Assembly: GCA_963793025.1 (NCBI GenBank)
Contig: CAWBYL010000005.1
Location: forward strand, 310,001 to 374,000
Reading direction: 5' to 3'
Origin: CAWBYL01 sp963793025
Lineage (GTDB): Bacteria; Actinomycetota; Acidimicrobiia; Acidimicrobiales; Acidimicrobilacustridaceae
DNA: 64,000 nt
In this document: positions 35,103-42,800 of the stretch, one piece after another
Numbering within the stretch: the first letter of the stretch is position 1
How the letters are laid out: every line of letters starts with the position of its first letter
The notes under the pieces: model-generated
The model's database searches: none
What the model was told of the DNA's origin: nothing
Seen by the model: only the letters and a program-made list of their open reading frames with translations
Made by a program: the position numbers and the translations under genes

Positions 35103-35378
35103 GCTGACTCCTTGTCCGCACGGTCGCCCCGAGTGCGAAGCACCACGAACTCGGACAGGGTGTGACGCGTGCTCGTTGAGTTGATGCACCAGGCCGCACG
35201 GGGACTGACCCTCGTGACGGTAGTAGGCGGCTCCGACGACGTCCGGAGAGAAGTCGCCGGGCCCCGGAGGTCAGCCGGCCGGACGACCTCGAACGTCTTG
35301 TTCCACGTCCCGGGTACTCACAGTCCTGAAGCGCCCCGGGTCTGGTGCGTGCTCTGAGCAGTCACGGAACCCGGGGCT
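35103..35378. other. no clear gene upstream of the monooxygenase
   Basis: This stretch holds only a 62-codon open frame (35169-35357) without family resemblance. It should contain the monooxygenase promoter. I see no other structure. Confidence 0.4.
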
Positions 35379-35510
35379 CCTCACTCTCCGCACCGGGCGT
35401 TGCCCAGTCGTTCATTCCGTTTGGCTCGGTCATCGGCTGCTCCCAGGTGGTTCGATCCGTTCCCGGTACCTCGACCGAGGCGTCCTGCAGCGCCGGCGGT
35501 AGGTGAGGGC
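35379..35510 (+). repeat. attC-like site 11 with complementary arms
   Basis: CCTCACTCTCCGC (35379-35391) is complementary to GGCGGTAGGTGAGG (35496-35509) with a small internal mismatch. At 132 bp it is near the long end of attC sizes. Confidence 0.65.
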
Positions 35511-35579
35511 CGCATCGCGGGAAGTGCCTGGAGCGCCAACGTCAGGGGTTGTCCGCCCCATCGGTGATTCACTGACGGT

Positions 35580-36236
35580 GTGGAGCTGCGGTCCGGATCA
35601 CTCGAGCTGGGCCTCCGGTCCGACCGCTGCCTCATGTTCCTTCCGGGCTTCGCCTGCCCGCCGGGCGCGTACCGCAGCTTCCTGGCGCCCGTCGCCCGTC
35701 GCGTCGGGAAGGTGATCGTTCCCGAGGTCGCTTCGCTGCCGGTCCAGCTCACCGGCCGCTCCTCGCCCGGTGACGAGGCTGTGCGTATCGTCGAAGGTGT
35801 CGAGCGACTCTGCGCCGACGGCATGCGGGTGTGGCTCGGTGGCCACTCTCGCGGTGGCCTCGTGGCCTGGCACGCCGCCCCTGTGGCCCAGGTCGAGGGC
35901 TTGGTCCTCGTCGACCCGGTGTCAGGCGGCGGTCCCCCATGGCACCCACCGGAGCCGCCGCCCCCGATCGAGGTCGACGGTGCTGTCACCGTCATCGGCT
36001 TCGGCGTGGGTGGCCGTTGTGCACCGGAGGGCCGCAACCACGAGACGTTCGCCGCGGTCCTGCCAGCGGCCACCCACATGCTGGTCCCCGGGTGCGGGCA
36101 CGGCGACATCCTCGACGGCGCAGTGGGCTGGTTAGGTCGCCTGACCTGTGGTCACGGCCCAGATCCGGAGGCCGCGGCCGACGCCGCTCGCGAGGCCCTG
36201 CTCGCCGCCCTGCAGGTCGCCGGCGCCCTGGGCTGA
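35580..36236 (+). CDS. alpha/beta hydrolase-like (chlorophyllase/lipase fold)
   Basis: 218 residues from GTG at 35580. Strand RCLMFLPGFACPPGAYRSFL, nucleophile elbow RVWLGGHSRGGLVAWHAA (GHSRG), acid candidate VLVDPVSG, and late histidine PGCGHGDILDG. Without a signal peptide it is cytosolic. Substrate unknown. It lies between sites 11 and 12 in the same direction as the sites. Confidence 0.75.
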   Translation: MELRSGSLELGLRSDRCLMFLPGFACPPGAYRSFLAPVARRVGKVIVPEVASLPVQLTGRSSPGDEAVRIVEGVERLCADGMRVWLGGHSRGGLVAWHAAPVAQVEGLVLVDPVSGGGPPWHPPEPPPPIEVDGAVTVIGFGVGGRCAPEGRNHETFAAVLPAATHMLVPGCGHGDILDGAVGWLGRLTCGHGPDPEAAADAAREALLAALQVAGALG

Positions 36237-36292
36237 ACACGCGCTCATGTACGGCTTGTCATGGTGAAACCCCCGGGCCGACGCGCCTCGTA

Positions 36293-36310
36293 GCCGGCGG
36301 TAGGTGAGGC
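36293..36310 (+). repeat. attC-like core site 12
   Basis: GCCGGCGGTAGGTGAGGC, nearly identical to the core of site 11. The left arm may overlap the end of the hydrolase gene (GGGCTGAACACGCGC at 36230-36244), but pairing is poor. Confidence 0.5.
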
Positions 36311-36338
36311 CGAGGGCTGACTGGCTTCCGTGGGGCGG

Positions 36339-37283
36339 TCAGATGACGACGACTGCAACGAGGAATACCGGGTAGGCGCCGAGAAGGACCACGGCCCCCG
36401 TGCGGGTGATCGACCCTCGGGCGCTGACGATCAGCACGAGAAGCATCGCCGCCACCATGAGCACGAACGGCAGGTGCAAGGTGGCGGCGTCGGTGACCAC
36501 CAGCGGCCGGGCGAGCGCTCCTGCGCCGAGGGTCATCGTGGCGTTGTAGGCGAACGATCCGACCACTGCCGCCACGACGGCCTCGCTGATGCCACGACGA
36601 GCCGAGGACCACGCCAACACCACCAATTCGAACGCGGTGGCGAACCCCACCAGGGTCAGTCCCAGCTTGGTCTGGGTCGCCTCGACCCCCGAGATCTGTT
36701 GAACACCCTCGACCAGTGCCAGCGCCCCGATCGCCATGGCAACGACCCCGGCCAGGACGAGCACGAGCTCCCGGCCGACTCGGCTCGACTCGTGGTGACC
36801 TTCGGCTTCCTCGAGCTCGCCGATCTCACCGAGCGCAGGCGGTCGGCGTTCCCTCACCCAGATCACGGCCACGAACACGACGTAGGCGGCCACGAGCACC
36901 AGACCCCCGAGCCGGGACACCTCGCCGTCCCACGCCAGGACCGCCGCCAAGACCCCGAGCGGAAGGCCTGCCACCGCGTAACGCCGAACCCTGGGCGGGA
37001 ACGGCAGCGGAGCAATCAACGCGCCGACGCCCAACGCCACGAGGCAGATCGCCACGTTGGCACCAATGACATCGCCGAACGCGATCCCGGGAGCGCCGCG
37101 CAGCGAAGCCGCCACCGACGTGGCCAACTCCTCCGGCTCGGCTCCTGCCAACAGCAAAGCGAGAGCGAACGCGCTCACACCGAGACGAACCGACGCCACC
37201 GACAGATGCTCGGCGAAGGTCTCGGCGCCCCACACGATCAAGCCAACACCGACGAGAACCAGCCCGACCCACAGCAGCACCAT
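36339..37283 (-). CDS. sodium/calcium exchanger family (CaCA) membrane protein
   Basis: 314 residues, about ten hydrophobic helices. Two internally related halves carry degenerate alpha-repeats: ALLLAGAEPEELATSVAASL in the first half and LGLTLVGFATAFELVVLAWS in the second. The acidic loop (GEIGELEEAEGHHESS) separates the halves. In active exchangers the repeats read GTSxPE; here the first is GAEPEE and the second GFATAFE, so ion choice may differ. It reads leftward, 21 bp from the IS-end derivative at 37305. Confidence 0.8.
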   Translation of the reverse strand: MVLLWVGLVLVGVGLIVWGAETFAEHLSVASVRLGVSAFALALLLAGAEPEELATSVAASLRGAPGIAFGDVIGANVAICLVALGVGALIAPLPFPPRVRRYAVAGLPLGVLAAVLAWDGEVSRLGGLVLVAAYVVFVAVIWVRERRPPALGEIGELEEAEGHHESSRVGRELVLVLAGVVAMAIGALALVEGVQQISGVEATQTKLGLTLVGFATAFELVVLAWSSARRGISEAVVAAVVGSFAYNATMTLGAGALARPLVVTDAATLHLPFVLMVAAMLLVLIVSARGSITRTGAVVLLGAYPVFLVAVVVI

Positions 37284-37304
37284 CAGACGACCGAGCCTAA
37301 GGGC

Positions 37305-37540
37305 GTGCCTGCTTGAGAGTTCGGGCAGGCGTTGCGGCTGGTTCGTAGCGTTCAGGGGTCCTGGCGGGGTTGCTCTCTAACGGCCTGCCGGTGGGGCGCA
37401 GCTCGATCTGGCTTTCCAACGAACAGCACTCCCGTCGGGATCTCGCCGCGGTATGGCTCGAAAGAGGACAGAGCACGAACCGACTGCAAGCAGGGAACGA
37501 CTCGTTGGCCAGCGTGACCGGCTCACATCCCTGAACACCG
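37305..37540 (+). mobile_element. 236-bp internally deleted derivative of the IS110-family element
   Basis: 37305-37494 aligns gaplessly with 45453-45642 (left end of the IS110 element; 16 differences in 190 by my count). 37493-37540 matches 46727-46774 (right end) with no difference seen. The join falls at a shared GG. Everything between, including the whole transposase gene, is missing. It is therefore a MITE-like element with both ends and the left non-coding region. It abuts a truncated recombinase gene on its right. Confidence 0.85.
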
Positions 37541-37551
37541 AGTCCCCGGGG

Positions 37552-38088
37552 ATGGACCGTGCCGCGCTCGGAACGTTCTTGTTCACCGCCGAGCGCATCG
37601 ACCACGCCCATGCCGCGCTCGCCGTGCTGCTCGGTCTCAACGGGCTGCGGGTGAGCGAAGCCTGCGCCACCAACATCGAAGACCTTGGCTTCGAACGCGG
37701 GCACCGGACCCTGAAGATCCTCGGCAAGGGCTCCAAGCCCGCGCTGATCCCGCTCGTGCCGCGCACGGGCCGAACCGTCGATCTCGCCATCGGCGAACGA
37801 ACCGAAGGACCCATCCTTCGCCGGGCCGACGGTCAGCGACTCGATCGGCGGACCGCTCACCGCTGGGTCAGCTCCGTCGGCAAGAGAGGCGGGCTCGGAC
37901 ACGTTCATCCCCACATGCTCCGTGCAGCGTTCATCATGGCCGGCCTCGACGCCGGGGTCCCGCTGCGCGACATGCAGATCGCCGCCCGCCACGCCGACCC
38001 GCGCACCACGACGATCTACGACCACCGCCGCCAGAACCTCGACCGCCACGCCGCCTACATCGTCGCCGCCTTCGTCACCGGCGGATAG
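37552..38088 (+). pseudogene. tyrosine recombinase, catalytic domain only (N-terminus lost)
   Basis: 178 residues from the first ATG after the IS-end derivative; the open frame extends back into that element to 37453. All catalytic residues remain: R in LNGLRVSEA, K in ILGKGSKP, HMLR, H in ARHADPRTT and Y in TIYDHRR. The core-binding N-terminal domain of about 100-150 residues is absent, apparently removed at the element junction. It lacks the extra patch typical of IntI, so it is not the integron integrase. It is probably inactive or makes a fragment. Confidence 0.8.
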
Positions 38089-38124
38089 CGCAGCATGCCG
38101 GCGTTCGGAGACCTCGTTGCAATC

Positions 38125-38153
38125 GTGGCATCTCCATGCCACTCTTGTGGCAT
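38125..38153. promoter_or_regulatory. three phased copies of a 7-bp half-site over the antitoxin start
   Basis: GTGGCAT at 38125, ATGCCAC at 38136 and GTGGCAT at 38147 alternate in orientation with an exact 11-bp period. The last copy overlaps the antitoxin ATG. This is the layout of a cooperative toxin-antitoxin operator. Confidence 0.7.
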
Positions 38154-38385
38154 GAGAGTCCGTGTGAGTACCACGGTGGATGGGGAGCTGCTCGCGGCGG
38201 CACGGGGTCTCGATCCCGAGTCCAATGACGCCGCGCTGCTCGATGCTGCGCTCGGTGCGCTCATCGCACGACATCGTCGGGCTGAGGTCGACGCGTCGTA
38301 CTCCATCTATGACGAGCATCCTCTGAGCGAAGCCGATGAGTGGGGCGACCTCGAGTCGTTTCGTTCGGCCGCCGCCGCGTCGTGA
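38152..38385 (+). CDS. antitoxin of a MazEF-like pair
   Basis: 77 residues. RVRVSTTVDGELLAAARGLD followed by LLDAALGALIARHRRAEVDA looks like a ribbon-helix-helix DNA-binding domain, and the acidic C-terminus (SIYDEHPLSEADEWGDLESF) is suited to wrap a toxin. Its stop overlaps the toxin start (GTGA). The operator repeats lie across its own start codon, so it is probably autoregulated. Confidence 0.75.
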   Translation: MRVRVSTTVDGELLAAARGLDPESNDAALLDAALGALIARHRRAEVDASYSIYDEHPLSEADEWGDLESFRSAAAAS

Positions 38386-38980
38386 CCGACCTGCCACGCC
38401 GGGGTGAGCTCTGGTGGTGCGAGCTGCCCGAGATCGGCCGGCGCCCAGTGGTCGTGCTGTCCCGCGACGTGGCGATTCCCCGATTGGGACGAGCGCTGGT
38501 GGCTCCGTGCACGACGACGGTCCGGGGCATTCCGAGCGAAGTGGTCCTCGAGCCAGGTGATGATCCCGTTCCGCGTCGATCGGCGGTGAACCTTGATTCG
38601 GTCGAGAGCGTCTCGGTCGGGGTACTGGTGGATCGTCTCGGCACCCTCACTGGCGACCGAATGTCACGGATATGCGAGGCACTTGAGATAGCCGTCGATT
38701 CCGCGCCCTGACCCGGCGTACTGGGACGCTGCCAGCGGATCGCCCAGCCCGGCGGATGATGTTCGGGGTCGTTCCACGGGTAGTGCCCGTGGGTTGCACA
38801 GCGGGCGATCAGGTTTTCGCGCCCGGGATAGGTCGGGGCTTGGAAACTCACCGGCACTCGCATCGTCGGATCGGCACCGACGACGTACTCGCCGCAGATC
38901 GGGCAGCGGATGTTGGAGTTGCCGAACGGTTCGGCCTTGCCGTCGGCCAGTCGCTTTCGGATCCATGCGATCGGGCCCAT
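38261..38980 (-). CDS. small zinc-ribbon-like protein, 3' boundary uncertain
   Basis: From ATG at 38980 the first ~75 residues look genuine: MGPIAWIRKRLADGKAEPFG, then NIRCPICGEYVVGADPTMRV and ENLIARCATHGHYPWNDPEH, giving CPxC and CxxHxH metal-site candidates. The frame then reads through core site 13 and antisense to the MazF gene to a stop at 38261. The real cassette gene therefore probably ended near 38740, and its stop was lost by truncation or frameshift. Confidence 0.4.
   Translation of the reverse strand: MGPIAWIRKRLADGKAEPFGNSNIRCPICGEYVVGADPTMRVPVSFQAPTYPGRENLIARCATHGHYPWNDPEHHPPGWAIRWQRPSTPGQGAESTAISSASHIRDIRSPVRVPRRSTSTPTETLSTESRFTADRRGTGSSPGSRTTSLGMPRTVVVHGATSARPNRGIATSRDSTTTGRRPISGSSHHQSSPRRGRSVTTRRRPNETTRGRPTHRLRSEDARHRWSTTRRPQPDDVVR
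38382..38711 (+). CDS. MazF/PemK-family toxin (endoribonuclease)
   Basis: 109 residues from GTG at 38382. LPRRGELWWCELPEIGRRPV with VVLSRD, LVAPCTTTVRGIPSEVVLEP, SAVNLDSVESVSVG and the terminal LTGDRMSRICEALEIAV follow the MazF pattern (PxRGxI/LWW, RPVVVLS, T/S after P, N-D strand). MazF toxins cleave mRNA at short motifs. The stop codon touches core site 13, so the pair is a self-contained cassette cargo. Confidence 0.85.
   Translation: MTDLPRRGELWWCELPEIGRRPVVVLSRDVAIPRLGRALVAPCTTTVRGIPSEVVLEPGDDPVPRRSAVNLDSVESVSVGVLVDRLGTLTGDRMSRICEALEIAVDSAP
38712..38729 (+). repeat. attC-like core site 13
   Basis: CCCGGCGTACTGGGACGC immediately follows the MazF stop codon. No clear left arm seen. Confidence 0.5.
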
Positions 38981-39110
38981 GCGTAGCTACTTTCCCGAGC
39001 CGGCCGGTGGCTCACACTCCCGGCGATATACGCAGTGTCGAGGTGCCTCGCGCCGGACGGTGCCTCTCAGACATGCGGCGTCGGTGGGCTCGTCCGCGAT
39101 CACCCGTATC

Positions 39111-39127
39111 CCCGGCGGTAGGGGGCA
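39111..39127 (+). repeat. attC-like core site 14
   Basis: CCCGGCGGTAGGGGGCA. GTGCCTCTCAGACATGCGGCG at 39060-39080 is a weak left-arm candidate. A related CCCGGCGATATACG lies at 39019-39032 and may belong to the same or a decayed site. Confidence 0.45.
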
Positions 39128-39177
39128 CGGCGATGGCGGCTCGGTCGTAGCCTCGCTGTCTCGACGGAGGGATCGGC

Positions 39178-39561
39178 GTGAACACCGAACAGTTGGCAGA
39201 GATGCAGCAGTACTGGCTCGATGTGGCGATCTTCGAGGGTCAGCTCCGCGATGGCTCCGCCGTTCGATACGTCGGTGAAGAACTGGCTCTCGATGGAGAC
39301 TGGATCGTCCTGAAGTTCAGGCAGATCGGGTCGACCGAGCTACTCGGAGTGCGATTCCCCAGCCCGTCCCTGCCGGAACAGTCCGGAATGGCGTATCTCG
39401 ACATGCCCATCGAGACACCCCGCGACTGGATACTCGACCGCCGCATTGTTCTGGACGAGGAACTCGGCACCACGGCGCTCTTCACGGGTACGCCGGTGGA
39501 GCACCCAGAATGGACGGAATACCCCATCGCGCCAGAACGGTGGAAGTCCGCCTACGAGTAG
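39178..39561 (+). CDS. hypothetical protein
   Basis: 127 residues from GTG. MNTEQLAEMQQYWLDVAIFE, then RYVGEELALDGDWIVLKFRQ and TPVEHPEWTEYPIAPERWKS. Rich in acidic and aromatic residues, probably all-beta, no signal or membrane segment. No family recognised. It occupies one cassette between sites 14 and 15 in the site direction. Confidence 0.55.
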   Translation: MNTEQLAEMQQYWLDVAIFEGQLRDGSAVRYVGEELALDGDWIVLKFRQIGSTELLGVRFPSPSLPEQSGMAYLDMPIETPRDWILDRRIVLDEELGTTALFTGTPVEHPEWTEYPIAPERWKSAYE

Positions 39562-39579
39562 GCGCAGGCTTCTCCCCGT

Positions 39580-39596
39580 CCCGGCGATCAAGGATG
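39580..39596 (+). repeat. attC-like core site 15 (divergent)
   Basis: CCCGGCGATCAAGGATG, with GAT instead of GTT. It overlaps the 3' end of the leftward zinc-ribbon gene by 9 bp. Confidence 0.35.
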
Positions 39597-39800
39597 CTCG
39601 GGCGTCTGGGCTTCGTTCGATCGCTCGTCCGCCACGTCGTGCACGTCACGAGCTGCCCCCCAGATGGCCTCTTGGATCTCGATGAACTGCTTCGCGTCGG
39701 CCTCGCAGCCAACGCAGATGAAGATTTCACCGGAGTCATCGCTGGACCCACGGGTCCGCCTCCGATGGCAGACGGAACAGGTTCTTGCGGCAGAGGGCAC
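39588..39800 (-). CDS. small zinc-ribbon protein
   Basis: 70 residues from GTG at 39800. ARTCSVCHRRRTRGSSDDSG then EIFICVGCEADAKQFIEIQE gives two CxxC pairs, a four-cysteine zinc ribbon, followed by a helical acidic tail (EAIWGAARDVHDVADERSNE). Possibly a nucleic-acid or protein-binding adaptor. It reads against the site direction and lies between sites 15 and 16. Confidence 0.6.
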   Translation of the reverse strand: MPSAARTCSVCHRRRTRGSSDDSGEIFICVGCEADAKQFIEIQEAIWGAARDVHDVADERSNEAQTPEHP

Positions 39801-39845
39801 GGCACATCGTTGCGTCTCACCCGTATAACCGGCGGTATGTGGCAG
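39801..39845 (+). repeat. attC-like site 16
   Basis: Core ACCGGCGGTATGTGGCAG (39828-39845). GGCACATCGTTGCG (39801-39814) offers a short partial left arm, giving a compact site. Confidence 0.45.
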
Positions 39846-39870
39846 GTCGAGGAGCGGTACGGTCGATGCG

Positions 39871-40482
39871 ATGACGCTTCAGGTCGTTGGGCCGGGGGTG
39901 GGGCGAACGGGGACCTTCTCGCTCAAGGTGGCGCTCGAGAGGCTGCTCGGCGGTCGTTGCCACCACATGGCGGAGATCCTCGCCGACCGCGAACGCCAGA
40001 TGAAGCTGTGGGGACCCGTCCTGCGCGGTGAGCGGGTCGACTGGGAGAGCATGTTCGACGGCTACGTCGCCCAGACCGACTTCCCCGGGGCAGCGATGTG
40101 GCGCGACATCACCCGGGCGTTCCCGGATGCGCTCGTCGTGCTGTCCACACGACCTGCCGAATCCTGGTATCGCAGCTCAGCATCGACGGTTTTCCAACTG
40201 GGCGACGACCATGGCTCGTCTCCATTCCAGCCACTCTGGGATCAGTGGCTCGGCGATCGAGTCGATGATCGAGAGGCGATGATTGCGGCCTATGAGCGGC
40301 ACAACGCAGCCGTGCGAGCGACCGTCCCCCCGGAACGCTTGTTTGAGTGGAGCGTCACCGACGGCTGGGAGCCGCTGTGCGATCGACTTGGGCTTCCCGT
40401 CCCCGACGAGCCGTTCCCGCTGACCAACACGACCCCCGACTTTCGAGCGGCCAACGGACTGGACGTCCCCGGACCAGGCTGA
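39871..40482 (+). CDS. sulfotransferase family protein (Sulfotransfer_4-like)
   Basis: 203 residues from ATG at 39871. The PAPS 5'-phosphosulfate loop is VVGPGVGRTGTFSLKVALER. HHMAEILADRERQMKLWGPV, DFPGAAMWRDITRAFPDALV and VVLSTRPAESWYRS (3'-phosphate site R..S) are in the expected places, and the acceptor-side ERLFEWSVTDGWEPLCDRLG closes the fold. This group has no proven substrate in bacteria. Its neighbour is a second sulfotransferase. Confidence 0.8.
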   Translation: MTLQVVGPGVGRTGTFSLKVALERLLGGRCHHMAEILADRERQMKLWGPVLRGERVDWESMFDGYVAQTDFPGAAMWRDITRAFPDALVVLSTRPAESWYRSSASTVFQLGDDHGSSPFQPLWDQWLGDRVDDREAMIAAYERHNAAVRATVPPERLFEWSVTDGWEPLCDRLGLPVPDEPFPLTNTTPDFRAANGLDVPGPG

Positions 40483-40577
40483 TCGCGGCGCGGCACCATC
40501 CCTCCGTTCGGGCGGTGACCACGGCGGAGGCAGAAACGGGCGCGGTGAGTCGATGTGCGAGCGAGCAGACTGCCTGA

Positions 40578-41358
40578 ATGCTTCCGATCGTGGGGATCAG
40601 GCCGCTGTCGGGCAGGACCGGCACGACCCTCCTGATGAACCTTCTGGGCACGTCGCCCCAGATTGCGTTCGATCGGCGCTACCCGGCCGAGTATCGGGTG
40701 GCTTCCTATCTCGCACGAACCGCTTGGGCCATGACCGAGCCCTTCGACGACAGTCGACACCAAGGCGTGACCGACTTCTTCTTCGGCGAAGAGCCCTCCT
40801 GGGTCCCGATGCCGTTCGCCAGCGATGCCCTCGAGGTCGACGCCTGGCGCCCGTCACTCCTCCGGGCGATGTGGTCGTCAGCGTCAGAGGCAATGCTCGC
40901 CGTTCGGCCCGACGCGAAGTGGTACGCCGAGAAGCTCGCGGTCGAGGAGGTGGCACTCATCGACGCTGGTATCCCGGTTCTACGTGTCGACCTCGTGCGC
41001 GATCCACGCGACATCCTCGCTTCGCGGCGAGCCTTCCGAGCCGGGGGCACGGAGGGTTGGGCCCGAGAGGCCGGTGTCGTCTGTGCGCAGCTGATGTTCG
41101 CGCCTCGACGAACTCGACCTCGACCCATCCGAGATTCGATTGCGCTACGAGGACCTCGCAGGGGACTTGGCCGGGACGGCGGAACAGTTTGGGCAGCGTC
41201 TGGGTGTCGAACTGCGCGGAGAGGCCGTCGAACGGGTTGAACACCACGTCACCACTGCCTCGGTCGAGGCGAGCATCGGCCGGTGGCGCAGTGACCTCAC
41301 CGATGCTGAGGCCGATGCACTCGCTCCAGTTGTAGAGCGACTCGGTTACTCCGACTGA
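40578..41358 (+). CDS. sulfotransferase-like protein, frameshifted
   Basis: Frame 1 reads VGIRPLSGRTGTTLLMNLLG (PAPS loop), SYLARTAWAMTEPFDDS, VDLVRDPRDILASRRAF (3'-phosphate binding R..S) up to QLMFA. Frame 2 continues LDELDLDPSEIRLRYEDLAG to ERLGYSD. One extra base near 41100-41104 joins them, giving about 259 residues. No core site is seen between this gene and the previous sulfotransferase, so both may share one cassette. Confidence 0.75.
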
Positions 41359-41377
41359 CTACGCGGTATCACCCGGA

Positions 41378-41395
41378 CCCGGCGTTGTGGGGCAG
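41378..41395 (+). repeat. attC-like core site 17
   Basis: CCCGGCGTTGTGGGGCAG, canonical GTT, 20 bp after the sulfotransferase stop. Confidence 0.55.
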
Positions 41396-41405
41396 CCTTG
41401 GGGGG

Positions 41406-41735
41406 ATGGACGTGGAACGGGCGAACGAGCGTCGGATGGCAACTCTGGTCGACTTCCGCAGGGACCTAGCTCTGAGTGACCCTGCGAAGTACGACCGTCC
41501 GATCGACCCGGCCATCCGACGCATGATCGAAGATGGTGGGAACGAGGTGCTCCCCGCTGGATACGACGCCCTGGATCTGTCGCAGTTGTCGCCCGATGGA
41601 GAGGCTCTCCCGTCGCCCGGGCCGGGCTGGTTCGTCTATCGGGTGACAGTCGAGTCGACCAAGGAGCTGTTCGTGGTGGCGACCCATGAAGCCCATCCGT
41701 ATCGAGTGCTTGGCGGGCCCTGGCCTGCTGACTGA
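41406..41735 (+). CDS. hypothetical protein
   Basis: 109 residues from ATG at 41406, with GGGGG just before. NERRMATLVDFRRDLALSDP, DALDLSQLSPDGEALPSPGP and GWFVYRVTVESTKELFVVAT. Probably small and soluble. No motif recognised. It begins 11 bp after core site 17 and ends 8 bp before core site 18, a very tight cassette. Confidence 0.55.
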   Translation: MDVERANERRMATLVDFRRDLALSDPAKYDRPIDPAIRRMIEDGGNEVLPAGYDALDLSQLSPDGEALPSPGPGWFVYRVTVESTKELFVVATHEAHPYRVLGGPWPAD

Positions 41736-41742
41736 GCCCCAT

Positions 41743-41760
41743 GCCGGCGTTATGTGGCGC
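41743..41760 (+). repeat. attC-like core site 18
   Basis: GCCGGCGTTATGTGGCGC, canonical GTT. GAGCCCCATGCC just upstream can pair with it only weakly. Confidence 0.55.
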
Positions 41761-41796
41761 GGGTTTAGGCGGGACCGATTGCATCGGCGTGGTTGT

Positions 41797-42712
41797 TCAG
41801 GGACCGCGACTTCCCCGCTCTCGCCGTTCGTGCATTGCCTCAGCCGCGTCGATCGCTGACGGTCCGAAGAAGTAGCTCAACTCCTGGGCGGGGACGTAGC
41901 CGCCACCGCCTTTGACCTCACTCCCGATCGACATCGTCTCGCCGGTGGAGGAGATGACCGCCTGGATGTCTGGGTCCCACCTCGTGCCGGCCGGCCACAC
42001 GATCGGAATGGTCCCCCCGAGAGTGAGGCAGGACCCGTTCAGGTCCAGTTCCCCGCCCACGACTGCGAGCGCGTTCCCGTAGCTCACGGGGCTGACGAAG
42101 CGCACCACGGGTCCGTCCAACTCGGAGAGCATGCCGGAGAGGTCCATGTACGGCACGACGACCTGAAGAGCCTGGTCCTCGAACCCGTGGCTGGGCTGAC
42201 CGGGGAGGCGCAGGACGAACGAAGGATGGGCCTTCTACGCGATCAACGAGGACGACGAACGTCTGCCGAGTAGGCGGCTGCGCGCATGCAGTGTCCGGCT
42301 GGACGAAGACGGGAGTCAGAGTGTCGCCGACGACATCGAACCCGCTCAGTTCGCGCTCACAGTTCTCGGCCGGGATCGTGACACTCACCACGATCCACTT
42401 GCTGAAGTCGACGCGAGGCGGGGGTTGCCCGTCCCCGACGGCTTCCCACAGATCTCCGAACTCCTGCGTGTTGCCTGCGGAGCGCAGGTGCCCGGCCGCA
42501 TCAGGACCGGCGTCGAAGACCTCGACCACCTCGAACGGGATCGCCGATGGGACGGTCGTGACAGGAGACGACGTGGTGTCGCTCGACGCAGCGGGTGGCG
42601 CTGCCATAGGGGCGGTGCTGCCGCACCCAGCGACCCCCAGGCACGCGAGAGCAAACGCGCCGATGACCTGAGAGCGACGCCGCCCTACCCGCTCGCGTGT
42701 GACCACGGTCAC
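41797..42712 (-). CDS. predicted lipoprotein, probably frameshifted by a 4-nt duplication
   Basis: The N-terminal frame starts at GTG 42712 with a signal and lipobox (VIGAFALACLGVAGCGS), a Thr/Ser linker, and a beta-rich domain (WIVVSVTIPAENCERELSGF, ARQ-like TFVVLVDRVEGPSFV). Near 42216-42224 a tandem CGAA-CGAA shifts the frame. The other frame continues LRLPGQPSHGFEDQALQVVV and PYMDLSGMLSELDGPVVRFV to RRERGSRGP. Repaired length is about 303 residues. Two separate genes remain possible, the second starting at GTG 42156. Its start overlaps the left arm of site 19. Confidence 0.6.
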
Positions 42713-42800
42713 TAACGGTAGTGGCGGTCATCTCAGCGTGCCCCGGTCAGAGCCGAGGGGTCGACCGCAACGTCACCCGACCCCCGGCGGTTGGTGACAC
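42708..42800 (+). repeat. attC-like site 19 with complementary arms
   Basis: GTCACTAACGG (42708-42718) pairs with CGGTTGGTGAC (42788-42798) over nearly its whole length. AAC and GTT are in the canonical places. Length 93 bp. One of the best sites. Confidence 0.7.

Noticed and set aside
35169..35357. 62-codon open frame as a gene
   Set aside because: It has no ribosome site and no family resemblance, and it lies where the monooxygenase promoter should be.
37552..38088. Tyrosine recombinase as the integron integrase IntI
   Set aside because: It lacks the IntI-specific extra helix region between the second and third catalytic boxes and has no adjacent attI or divergent promoter. It is also N-truncated.
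40483..40577. Cassette site between the two sulfotransferase genes
   Set aside because: CCTCCGTTCGGGCGGTGACC at 40520-40539 has GTT but does not fit the CCGGCG core or spacing of the other sites.
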